Shown here: positions 1 to 7,108 of the stretch, piece by piece
Numbering within the stretch: position 1 is the first letter of the stretch
How the letters are laid out: each line of letters opens with the position of its first letter
Assembly (NCBI GenBank): GCA_022767485.1
Contig: JALEMY010000061.1
Coordinates: 1 to 32,037, forward strand
Direction: 5' to 3'
Length of the DNA stretch: 32,037 nt
DNA from: Erysipelotrichaceae bacterium
Lineage (GTDB): Bacteria; Bacillota_I; Bacilli_A; RFN20; CAG-631
The notes under the pieces: generated by a model
Database searches by the model: none
What the model was told of the DNA's origin: nothing
The model's input: the letters and a program-made list of their open reading frames with translations, nothing else
Translations under genes and position numbers: made by a program

Positions 1-369
1 TTTTTAAATAATTATTTTTCATATGATAAAAAAGATATAATTAAATTTAAAAATAATTATTGTTATGCTCCTTTTATAAAAATAGATTTAAATAATGTTA
101 AAATCAAACGATATGGTTTGGAATTAGTAGAAGTTAAAAAAGATGTTTGCTATCCTTTACACGCTTTAGCTATGTATAATAACATATTTAAAAACAATTT
201 TATTTCATTAGATGAAGATGAAGCTAAGAAATATCTTAAAGGATTAGATCTTTATAAAGAAGGAAAGAGTGGATATCAAATTGTATGTTATAAAAATTTA
301 GCATTAGGGTGGGTAAAACATGTAAATAATTCATTAAAGAATCATTATCCTAAAGGTTTAAGGCATTAA
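1..369 (+). CDS. RsmF/NOL1-NOP2-sun type rRNA cytosine-C5 methyltransferase, C-terminal part (5' end outside window)
   Basis: Frame 1 is open from the first base to the TAA at 367-369, so this is the 3' end of a longer gene. A TTG at 118 could be taken as a start, but the reading frame and protein-like composition continue upstream of it. The last 40 residues show the RNA-binding tail found after the methyltransferase domain of RsmF-like enzymes: a KSGYQIVCYKNLALGWVK stretch, then LKNHYPKGLR at the extreme C-terminus. Such enzymes make 5-methylcytosine in 16S rRNA using S-adenosylmethionine. The catalytic domain with its two cysteines would lie outside the window. It is the only protein gene on the plus strand here and converges on tex. 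Confidence 0.8.
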   Translation, partial: FLNNYFSYDKKDIIKFKNNYCYAPFIKIDLNNVKIKRYGLELVEVKKDVCYPLHALAMYNNIFKNNFISLDEDEAKKYLKGLDLYKEGKSGYQIVCYKNLALGWVKHVNNSLKNHYPKGLRH

Positions 370-486
370 AGCAAAATATAAAACACTTCGCATAATATAT
401 ATTATGTAAAATGATTGATTAAAATACTTAAATTCGATTAATTTATTCAAACAATTATTTTTAAAATTAAGGCATTTATAATAAAG

Positions 487-528
487 AAAAAGTAGTCTGT
501 CTCATTTTTGATTCAAACTACTTTTTTT
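487..528 (+). terminator. Bidirectional intrinsic terminator between rsmF-like gene and tex
   Basis: AAAAAGTAGT (487-496) pairs with ACTACTTTTT (517-526), and the stem can extend past one mismatch. A T-run follows on the plus strand, and on the minus strand the same stem ends in T5 after ACTAC. It can serve both converging genes, although it lies about 115 bases beyond the tex stop. Confidence 0.7.
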
Positions 529-641
529 GTAAAATATCAATTTTAACAATATTTCTTAAAATATTACATTATGTACATAATGAAATTTATATACATATTA
601 TATTTTAATTACTTTTTATACTTTATGATATTAATGTACAA

Positions 642-2822
642 TTATTCTTTTTCAGGATTAATCATAGTTAATTGAATTCTTCTTTTGATTTGATCAACAG
701 ATAAAACCCATACTTTAACAATTTGTCCAATATGCAATACATCAATTGGATGCTTTATATATTTATTTGTAATTTTAGAAATATGAACTAGACCATCAAT
801 TTTATGACCTTCTTTATCTGCAATACCAATATCAATAAAAGCACCAAAGTCTATAATATTTCTTACTGTTCCTTCAAGCTCATCACCTGGGTTTAAATCT
901 TCAAATCTTACCACATCGCTTTTTAATAATGGTTTGTCAAATTCATCTCGAGGATCAAGGCCTGGTGTCTTTAAATATTTTATTACATCTTCTAAAGTAT
1001 AAGTATCAGTTTTTAATTCTTTAATATATTTGTTCATGTCAAAATCTCTAAGTTTTAGGCCAACAACTGCTGTTCCTAAATCATCAAAGTCAATTTTGAA
1101 ATCTTCCATTATTCTATTAGCTATAAAATAACTTTCAGGGTGTATTCCTGTAGCATCTAATGGATTAATTCCATCTTTAACTCGCAAGAATCCTGCAGCT
1201 TGTTGATATACTTGCTCATTTAATCTTGAAACATTCAACAACTCTTCTCTTGAAGTAAATGTTCCATGTTGATCTCTATATTTAACAATGTTATTAGCTA
1301 CAAAACCATTTAAACCAGAAACATATTTTAATAAAGAATTAGAAGCAGTATTTAAATCTACGCCAACAGTATTTACAGCAGATGTTACCACATACGTTAA
1401 TTCTTCATCAAGTTTCTTTTGATTAACATCATGTTGGTATTGCCCTACTCCAATTGATTTTGGATCGATTTTAACAAGTTCTGCTAATGGGTCGATAATT
1501 CTTCTTGCAATTGATACTGCACTTCTTTCTTCTACATGAAAATCTGGGAATTCCTTTCTTGCTTCTTCGCTTGCAGAATATACTGATGCACCTGCTTCTG
1601 ATACTAATGCATATTGAATTTTTTTATCTAATTTTGAAATAGCTTCGATAATTAACTTTTCAGTTTCTCTTGAAGCAGTTCCATTTCCTATAGCAATGAT
1701 GTCAATATCATATTTTTTGCATACGCTAACTACAAGATTAATAGCTTCATCCCATTCTTTTTTGCCATTATGAGGAAACATTTTAAATTTATCAACAAAC
1801 TTTCCTGTTGAGTTAACTACAGCAAGCTTACAACCAGTACGATAACCAGGGTCAACACCTAAAACCATCTTATTTTTAATTGGTGATTGAAGTAATAATT
1901 GTTTAGCATTTTTTCCAAATATAGAAATTGCAATATTACAAGCATCATCAAATAAGGCTGAATAAATTTCTCTTTCAACAGATGGGGCAATTAAACGATT
2001 AAACGAATCTTTTATTGTAATTTTATATAATGCAACAATTTGTGGATTTTTACAGTGTACATAGACATTTTCGATGTGTTGCAAAATAACATTATCATCA
2101 TAAGTAAATGACAATGTTAAAATCTTTTCATCCTGGCCACGATTCATAGCTAATAATCTATGTGCTTTAACTGTTGAAATTTGTTCTTTGTAATCATAAT
2201 ATATTTCATAAGTTTTCTTTTCATCTAAAGATTGCGCGCCTTTTTTTACTTTTGATACAATAAAACCCGATGAAAATATATAATTTCTGATCCATTTTCT
2301 AACATCAGCATTATCAGAAATTTTTTCAGCAATAATATATAAAGCATTCATCACTGCTTCATCTACAGATGTCACTTTATCATTTAAATATTTCTCTGCT
2401 TCAAGCTTAACATTATAATTCTCTTTTTGCTCCATTATATAATCAGCAAGTCCTTGAAGTCCCATATTAATCGCTTCAGTTGCTTTAGTTTTTTTCTTTT
2501 CTTTAAATGGGCGATATAAATCTTCGATTTCAACAAGTTTTTTAGCCTCTAGAATTTGATTTTTCAATTCATCAGTCAATAGCCCTTTTTCATCAATAAG
2601 TCTTATTACAGCGTCTTTACGGGCCTTTAAATCACATTCATATTGATATACTTTTTGAATTTCATTTATTGTTACTTCTTCTAAACCACCTGTTTGTTCT
2701 TTACGATAACGTGCTATAAAAGGAATTGTATTTCCCTCTTCAAGCATTTGTAAAACAGCTTCAGTTTGCTTAATAGATATTTTTAAATTTTTACTTATTT
2801 CTTGTATAATAGCTTCTTCCAT
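642..2822 (-). CDS. tex: Tex family transcription accessory / RNA-binding protein
   Basis: This 726-residue protein has the full Tex layout: a helical N-terminus, a YqgF/RNase H-like domain (GVDPGYRTGCKLAVV), helix-hairpin-helix segments (GLNGFVANNIVKYRDQHGTF) and a C-terminal S1 RNA-binding domain from about residue 645 (GDELEGTVRNIIDFGAFIDI, then DGLVHIS). Tex proteins bind nucleic acid and associate with transcription; the exact biochemical role is not settled. The length matches the family. The ATG at 2820-2822 is preceded by AAGAAAGG at suitable spacing. It is probably a single-gene unit: a terminator lies directly upstream (2874-2906) and its own TATAAT is at 2854-2859. Confidence 0.95.
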   Translation of the reverse strand: MEEAIIQEISKNLKISIKQTEAVLQMLEEGNTIPFIARYRKEQTGGLEEVTINEIQKVYQYECDLKARKDAVIRLIDEKGLLTDELKNQILEAKKLVEIEDLYRPFKEKKKTKATEAINMGLQGLADYIMEQKENYNVKLEAEKYLNDKVTSVDEAVMNALYIIAEKISDNADVRKWIRNYIFSSGFIVSKVKKGAQSLDEKKTYEIYYDYKEQISTVKAHRLLAMNRGQDEKILTLSFTYDDNVILQHIENVYVHCKNPQIVALYKITIKDSFNRLIAPSVEREIYSALFDDACNIAISIFGKNAKQLLLQSPIKNKMVLGVDPGYRTGCKLAVVNSTGKFVDKFKMFPHNGKKEWDEAINLVVSVCKKYDIDIIAIGNGTASRETEKLIIEAISKLDKKIQYALVSEAGASVYSASEEARKEFPDFHVEERSAVSIARRIIDPLAELVKIDPKSIGVGQYQHDVNQKKLDEELTYVVTSAVNTVGVDLNTASNSLLKYVSGLNGFVANNIVKYRDQHGTFTSREELLNVSRLNEQVYQQAAGFLRVKDGINPLDATGIHPESYFIANRIMEDFKIDFDDLGTAVVGLKLRDFDMNKYIKELKTDTYTLEDVIKYLKTPGLDPRDEFDKPLLKSDVVRFEDLNPGDELEGTVRNIIDFGAFIDIGIADKEGHKIDGLVHISKITNKYIKHPIDVLHIGQIVKVWVLSVDQIKRRIQLTMINPEKE

Positions 2823-2853
2823 ATTATAATACCTTTCTTGCTTTATTTAATTT

Positions 2854-2859
2854 ATTATA
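2854..2859 (-). promoter_or_regulatory. Probable -10 element for tex
   Basis: The minus strand reads TATAAT 32 bases before the tex SD-start region. The -35 position falls in the T-tract of the preceding terminator and is poor, so the call rests on the -10 box and its position. Confidence 0.45.
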
Positions 2860-2873
2860 CAATAAATTAAGGT

Positions 2874-2906
2874 AAAAAAAAAGGTTGTAATTTGCTAATT
2901 ACAACC
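2874..2906 (-). terminator. Intrinsic terminator of the SpoIIIAH-like gene
   Basis: On the minus strand GGTTGTAATT and AATTACAACC (2883-2892 and 2897-2906) form a perfect 10-bp stem with a 4-base loop, followed by nine T (2874-2882). It lies six bases beyond the stop of the gene at 2913. Confidence 0.9.
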
Positions 2907-2912
2907 ATTAAT

Positions 2913-3413
2913 TTATGCTACGTATTCAACTTCAGGGAGAAGATTTCCTATGCTACTTTCAATCACCAAACTGATAATCATAGCAGCTTCTTCATTATTT
3001 AAACTTTGAGCTTGAACAATTACTTTAATCATATCTTCTTGGTATTCAACATACGCATTTGTATACCCTTTTTCTTTGATTAATGAAACAATTTGTTCTT
3101 CGCTTTGAATAATTTTATATTCAAAAGATAAATTATTTAAAGCTGTTTCTTTTTCTTCATTACTTTGGCTAGATGAAGCTACGATAGATTCATAATTATA
3201 AATTGTATCATTATGTTTTTTATTTAATTTACTATTTAGTGTTGCAAAAAATAAGTTTGATGTTTCATCGACAGTCATATTGACATTGATTACCTTATTA
3301 TCATCGATATTATTACTTTTAATAAATAAATTTGTTGGAAGCAAAACATAATAAATTGATAATACAAACACTAACCCAAATAATGCTAAAAAAGAAATTA
3401 CTTGTTTTTTCAT
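2913..3413 (-). CDS. SpoIIIAH-like protein
   Basis: The protein has 166 residues with one N-terminal membrane helix (about 5-26, MKKQVISFLALFGLVFVLSI) and an extracytoplasmic part. A variable linker leads to a C-terminal domain of about residues 95-160 containing KEKGYTNAYVEY, IKVIVQAQSLNNEEA and AAMIISLV, the pattern of the YscJ/FliF-like ring domain of SpoIIIAH. In spore formers SpoIIIAH joins SpoIIQ to build the mother cell-forespore channel. It lies next to efp, and in Bacillus subtilis the spoIIIAA-AH operon also adjoins efp; here only the AH-like gene remains at the locus. The start has a strong SD (AAAGGTGG). Terminators on both sides make it a separate unit. Whether it works in sporulation cannot be told from this window. 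Confidence 0.8.
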   Translation of the reverse strand: MKKQVISFLALFGLVFVLSIYYVLLPTNLFIKSNNIDDNKVINVNMTVDETSNLFFATLNSKLNKKHNDTIYNYESIVASSSQSNEEKETALNNLSFEYKIIQSEEQIVSLIKEKGYTNAYVEYQEDMIKVIVQAQSLNNEEAAMIISLVIESSIGNLLPEVEYVA

Positions 3414-3469
3414 AAATACCCACCTTTATATTTCATTACATTATATAATCTACAAGTAGTAAATATGAC

Positions 3470-3496
3470 AAAAAAAATGTTATGATTTCTCATAAC
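3470..3496 (-). terminator. Intrinsic terminator of efp
   Basis: GTTATGA (3479-3485) pairs with TCATAAC (3490-3496) across a 4-base loop. On the minus strand it runs into eight T (3470-3477, one base after the stem). It lies 16 bases beyond the efp stop. Confidence 0.85.
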
Positions 3497-3512
3497 ACTT
3501 TAATGTAATAAA

Positions 3513-4073
3513 TTAGTTAGCTCTTGAATCGTATGAGCCATCTTCTGTCTTAACCCATACTTTTTCGCCTTGTTCAATGAACAATGGCACTTTAATTAAT
3601 AAACCTGTTTCACATGTTGCATCTTTTAATGCTCTAGTTTGTGTATCACCAGATACACCAGGTTCTGTATGAGTAATTTCTAAAGCAACTTTTGCTGGTA
3701 AATTAATATCTAATACTTCGCCTTCATATGAAACAATTTCTACTTGAAGATCAGCTACTAAAAACTTAAGTTCCTCTTCCAATCTAGTTTTTGAAATAGA
3801 TATTTGTTCATATGTTTCTTGATTCATAAATACAACTGAATCACCATCATCATATAAATATGACATTGGTTGTTTATCAATTCTAACATCTTCAACTTTT
3901 TCACCGCCAGATAATGATAAATTTGTAATTGCTCCAGTTCTTAAATTCTTAGTTTTTAATTTGATGACCATTTTTGCCATAGCTGTTTTGTTGTGTAATG
4001 TGTCTAAAACAACATATAAATTGCCATCATACATAAAATAATTTCCAGGTTTTAATTCATTTGATATAACCAT
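3513..4073 (-). CDS. efp: Elongation factor P with non-canonical modification loop
   Basis: This is a full-length 186-residue EF-P. It has an N-terminal KOW-like domain (LKPGNYFMYDGNLYVVLD), two OB domains, the NLRTGAI segment, MSYLYDDGDSVVFMNQETYEQ, and the C-terminal GDTQTRALKDATCETGL ending in DGSYDSRA. EF-P binds between the P and E sites and rescues ribosomes stalled on polyproline. In domain I the loop is HNKTAMAKMVIK where most EF-Ps have a PGKG-type loop. An ungapped alignment to B. subtilis EF-P (recalled from memory) puts Met32, codon 3978-3980, at the modified lysine; Lys34 lies two residues later. The start is preceded by AGAAGGAG at good spacing, and a TTGCCT/TATAAT promoter lies upstream. 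Confidence 0.95.
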   Translation of the reverse strand: MVISNELKPGNYFMYDGNLYVVLDTLHNKTAMAKMVIKLKTKNLRTGAITNLSLSGGEKVEDVRIDKQPMSYLYDDGDSVVFMNQETYEQISISKTRLEEELKFLVADLQVEIVSYEGEVLDINLPAKVALEITHTEPGVSGDTQTRALKDATCETGLLIKVPLFIEQGEKVWVKTEDGSYDSRAN

Positions 4074-4099
4074 AATAATTCTCCTTCTATAACGAAATT

Positions 4100-4128
4100 A
4101 TTATATCTTAAAATGACGTTTAAGGCAA
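4100..4128 (-). promoter_or_regulatory. Promoter of efp
   Basis: On the minus strand TTGCCT (4123-4128) and TATAAT (4100-4105) are separated by 17 bases. The transcript would start near 4093, a short leader before the SD. The -35 overlaps the last codons of the upstream membrane-protein gene. Confidence 0.7.
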
Positions 4129-4539
4129 GATTTTGTTGCTATTTTCATATTTTGTTGAATAATTAATAAAATACGATAAAAATATTTCTATGCTAGTTAA
4201 AGAAATATAACTTACAATATCTATTGAAATATCATTAATCAATAAAATATAACTATGTAATGCAGAAATAATTAAAGCGACAATAAATGAATAATAATTA
4301 GTAAAAGAATATGATGAAATCAAATAATTAATCAACGATAAAATATAATAAATAAAAATATAAATTAATAACAATATTAAAACATTATAAAAATCTTTTT
4401 GAAAAAAATGCAAATAAAAATCATTTATTTCTATGTTAGTTAATTGAAAATAAATATGCAAATTTAATAATAAATATGAAAAAAATAAACCAAATATTAT
4501 GATGATTAGGTTTTTAATTAAATATAACAAAAAAATCAC
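4120..4539 (-). CDS. Hypothetical four-helix membrane protein
   Basis: I do not recognise this 139-residue protein. It is almost entirely hydrophobic, with predicted membrane segments near residues 5-28, 48-72, 78-98 and 105-127, and a short polar tail (STKYENSNKILP). Such a long open frame is unlikely by chance at this base composition, so I take it as real. The start is uncertain: the first possible codon is GTG at 4537-4539, inside the terminator hairpin of the preceding gene. No SD precedes it and there is no internal ATG; a TTG lies three codons later. MreD-like proteins have similar size and hydrophobicity, but nothing here establishes that. Confidence 0.5.
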   Translation of the reverse strand: MIFLLYLIKNLIIIIFGLFFSYLLLNLHIYFQLTNIEINDFYLHFFQKDFYNVLILLLIYIFIYYILSLINYLISSYSFTNYYSFIVALIISALHSYILLINDISIDIVSYISLTSIEIFLSYFINYSTKYENSNKILP

Positions 4540-4562
4540 CCATAATTATTTTTGGGTGATTT
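4529..4562 (-). terminator. Intrinsic terminator after the metallo-beta-lactamase-fold gene
   Basis: AAATCACCCA (4533-4542) and TGGGTGATTT (4553-4562) form a perfect 10-bp stem with a 10-base loop. On the minus strand it ends in a seven-T run (4529-4535) that overlaps the stem end. It lies six bases beyond the stop at 4569. Confidence 0.85.
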
Positions 4563-4568
4563 AATTTA

Positions 4569-5198
4569 TTAATACTTAAAAAATTCATTATTTGCTTTTT
4601 CATCAGCAATTGTTGTCGAATTACCATGTCCTGGATGTATTTTACATTCATCTTTAAATGTCTTATAAAGTGAAATGGATTTCTTAAGTTCTGCTAAATT
4701 TGATGTAGGTAAATCATATCTACCAACACTATCTTTAAAAACTGTATCTCCAGAGAAAATTCGCTTATAATTTCTTAACACGTATGTTACAGATCCTTCA
4801 GTATGTCCGGCAGTTAAAATAGCATCGACAATCACACCATCAATGTTAAAAGTATTAAATTCACCATCAAAATATTTAATAGGTGAGTTTACTTTAACAC
4901 CTTTTAATGAAGGAATTTGCAAAACTTTGCTTGGGACAAGACCAGTGATGATTCCTCGATCATTATAATGAGCTATTATTTTACATTTATATAAATTATA
5001 TAAATAATCAACTGCCCCAATATGATCTTGATGACCATGAGTTAAGAAAATTGCGACTAAATTATATTTGTTTTTTCTTAAATATGAATCAATATTTTCA
5101 CCATCACATGCTGGATCAATAACAAATGCAGTATTATTATGAGAAACAACGTAGCAATTTGTTTTAAATTCACCAAGGATAAGTTTATCAATTTTCAT
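4569..5198 (-). CDS. Metallo-beta-lactamase-fold hydrolase (glyoxalase II-like)
   Basis: The 209-residue protein carries the metal-site motif THGHQDHIGA (His54, His56, Asp58, His59), then TAGHTEGSV, FSGDTVF and a C-terminal HPGHGNSTT that supply the remaining histidines and the bridging aspartate. This is the single-domain YcbL/YqgX-like branch of the family, cytosolic thioester or similar hydrolases; the substrate cannot be read from sequence. The start lies three bases after the rpmG stop, and the purine-rich end of rpmG (AAAGAAAAGAAA) is the only SD, so translation is probably coupled to rpmG. A strong terminator follows. Confidence 0.85.
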   Translation of the reverse strand: MKIDKLILGEFKTNCYVVSHNNTAFVIDPACDGENIDSYLRKNKYNLVAIFLTHGHQDHIGAVDYLYNLYKCKIIAHYNDRGIITGLVPSKVLQIPSLKGVKVNSPIKYFDGEFNTFNIDGVIVDAILTAGHTEGSVTYVLRNYKRIFSGDTVFKDSVGRYDLPTSNLAELKKSISLYKTFKDECKIHPGHGNSTTIADEKANNEFFKY

Positions 5199-5201
5199 AG
5201 A

Positions 5202-5351
5202 TTATTTCTTTTCTTTGTGAGCTGTCTTTTTGTTACATCTTGGACAATATTTTTGATATTCAACTCTATCTGGATGTAAACGTTTATTTTTGTTAGCTAA
5301 ATAATTTTCTTCACCACAAACAGTGCATTTTAAAATGAAACTATCTCTCAT
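5202..5351 (-). CDS. rpmG: Ribosomal protein L33, zinc-binding form
   Basis: This short gene encodes 49 residues beginning MRDSFILKCTVCGEENYLA and ending NKKTAHKEKK. The two CxxC pairs (CTVC and CPRC) are the zinc ligands of the C+ form of L33. RLHPDRVEYQKYCPRC matches the family well. A near-perfect SD, GGAGGTG, lies seven bases before the ATG at 5349-5351. It is the first gene of a two-gene unit with the hydrolase downstream, driven by the extended -10 promoter at 5380-5388. Confidence 0.95.
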   Translation of the reverse strand: MRDSFILKCTVCGEENYLANKNKRLHPDRVEYQKYCPRCNKKTAHKEKK

Positions 5352-5379
5352 AATTCACACCTCCATATTATGCCTTAAA

Positions 5380-5388
5380 ATTGTATCA
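5380..5388 (-). promoter_or_regulatory. Extended -10 promoter of rpmG
   Basis: The minus strand reads TGATACAAT, a TGn-extended -10 box, 28 bases before the rpmG start codon. No good -35 is visible at 16-18 bases, which is common for extended -10 promoters. Confidence 0.6.
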
Positions 5389-5418
5389 CAAATTATTAAA
5401 AATATCTACCTTTTTTGA

Positions 5419-7095
5419 TTATTTTTTAAAATTTTGTATAACATTTTCAATTGCACAATCTCTAATATAATCACCTGTCTTAATTAATCCATTAGAATCG
5501 TTAAAATATGGTATCATATAATCTTTAGTGGCAACATAATCAACAGTTATAACTTTATAAATTTCATCTTCTTTAATCGATGAAAAACTATAGGTAGTAG
5601 AATTACCATATCTATTATTATCAAAATAATAATATGTTGTATTGGCAATTGGAATCATTGATTTTAAATCTTTACCAGATATAAAAGTAATATAGATTTC
5701 ATTATCAAAAGGAAATACTTCGTAAATAGAAGCATTAGTAATATTTCCATTTGATACATTAGCTCTTACACCAGCTGTATTAATGAATGACAAATCTGCA
5801 TTATATTTTTCATTTAAATAATTACAAGTTGAAACAGCAATATCTTTCTTTAATAATTCTTTACTAGAATAGCCTATAACGCTATTTTGATAAACTTCGA
5901 CTACTTCATAATATGTTTCCATAATGTTTTTTAAATTGCTGTCTTCACTATAATTACTACCATAAAAATGAGATATTGAATATTTACTCATTTGTTTATT
6001 ATCATCAAGGGATAATTCAACTTTACCAATTGTAATATTTTTCGTGTTAGATTCAACAACTGGTACCTTTACATCATCATATCTCGTTACAAACTCTTCA
6101 ATCTTTTGATGATCATGTCCATTAATTATACAATCAATTTTGTTAGAATTAACATATTCTTGATTTTTGATTTCATCATGAGCATGTGATGCTAAAATTA
6201 TCACATCTACTTTTTCTTGTTTTTCTAATATGTCACAATAAGTTTTAACAGTTTGTATAGTGTCGGTAAAATGATAACCATTTAAAGATAAAGAAGAAAT
6301 ACTATTTTCTAAGCCATCACCTATTATTCCTAAAATGCCAACTTTTACATTACCTTTATTAACTATTGTATATGGTTCAATAAAGCTTGGCCTATTACCG
6401 TTTTTATCGACGATATTCGCACCTAAAAACGGACAATGTAATTCACCATTTTCCTCATTTCCATCTTTATAAACACTAAGATAATCAATGCCCCAATCAA
6501 ATTCATGATTGCCAATCACAAAACAATCAAAGTTCATTTCATTTAAAGATGCTACTGCAGGTTCTCCAAGTAACATATTTGAAAAAGCAGTTCCTTGCAT
6601 TAAATCACCATTTGCGATTTTAACACATGCATATTGATCATCGATATTTTCTTCAATACATTTTTTAACTCTAGAAATCCCAATTAAATCTGATGAATCA
6701 TAATATGCTCCATGCGTATCATTAATTTGAAAAATTTCTAGTTTTGATACATCGTGATTTTCATCATTTAAAGGATATGTTGTATAAGAAATTTTACTCC
6801 TATCAACTAATTCTTTATAATATTCTTTATTAGTAATATCATTATTATCACTTGGAAATGAACTTTCTTCACTTGATAAACTTTCTTCAACCGATGAACT
6901 TCCTTCAACAGAAGAACTTTCTTCACTTGATGACAATTTTTCACTTTCAGATGAATCATATTCACTAATATAACTTTCACTACTATCGTTAGAAGATATG
7001 ATATTACTATTATCAAAAGAATCATCACTAGAATCAAAAATATTTATATTACAAGAACTTAAAAACAATATTAAAAAAATATTTAACTTTTTCAT
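5419..7095 (-). CDS. Lipoprotein 5'-nucleotidase / cyclic phosphodiesterase (UshA family)
   Basis: I place the start at the ATG at 7093-7095, giving 558 residues. It is preceded by AAAGGA at normal spacing and followed by a short lipoprotein signal (MKKLNIFLILFLSSC, Cys15). A Ser/Glu-rich linker leads to the calcineurin-like phosphatase domain with FQINDTHG (near residue 123), NGDLMQGT, GNHEFDWG (near 197), ASHAHDE and NGHDHQ (near 326), i.e. the dimetal ligands. The C-terminal part from about 400 is the 5'-nucleotidase substrate domain (NTAGVRANVSNGNI, VFPFDNE). It should act outside the membrane, removing phosphate from nucleotides before nucleoside uptake. It is the last gene of a six-gene run, 13 bases after the first DHH gene. 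No clear terminator follows. Confidence 0.88.
   Translation of the reverse strand: MKKLNIFLILFLSSCNINIFDSSDDSFDNSNIISSNDSSESYISEYDSSESEKLSSSEESSSVEGSSSVEESLSSEESSFPSDNNDITNKEYYKELVDRSKISYTTYPLNDENHDVSKLEIFQINDTHGAYYDSSDLIGISRVKKCIEENIDDQYACVKIANGDLMQGTAFSNMLLGEPAVASLNEMNFDCFVIGNHEFDWGIDYLSVYKDGNEENGELHCPFLGANIVDKNGNRPSFIEPYTIVNKGNVKVGILGIIGDGLENSISSLSLNGYHFTDTIQTVKTYCDILEKQEKVDVIILASHAHDEIKNQEYVNSNKIDCIINGHDHQKIEEFVTRYDDVKVPVVESNTKNITIGKVELSLDDNKQMSKYSISHFYGSNYSEDSNLKNIMETYYEVVEVYQNSVIGYSSKELLKKDIAVSTCNYLNEKYNADLSFINTAGVRANVSNGNITNASIYEVFPFDNEIYITFISGKDLKSMIPIANTTYYYFDNNRYGNSTTYSFSSIKEDEIYKVITVDYVATKDYMIPYFNDSNGLIKTGDYIRDCAIENVIQNFKK
6863..6934 (-). repeat. 18-nt in-frame tandem repeat encoding a Ser/Glu linker (4 units)
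   Basis: Four imperfect 18-base units (6863, 6881, 6899, 6917; type CTTTCTTCACTTGATGAA on plus) encode the SSxEES linker between the lipid anchor and catalytic domain of the 5'-nucleotidase. Closely related units occur in two other lipoprotein genes of the window. Confidence 0.8.
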
Positions 7096-7108
7096 CTGCT
7101 TATTCCTT

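Noticed and set aside
118-369. An 83-residue gene starting at TTG 118
   Set aside because: The same frame is open back to base 1 and reads as protein, so this is the tail of a gene that starts outside the window.
6807-7037. Second-frame gene of 76 residues over the nucleotidase linker
   Set aside because: It is a frame shadow of the repeat-rich linker, with Lys/Val-rich translation and no SD.
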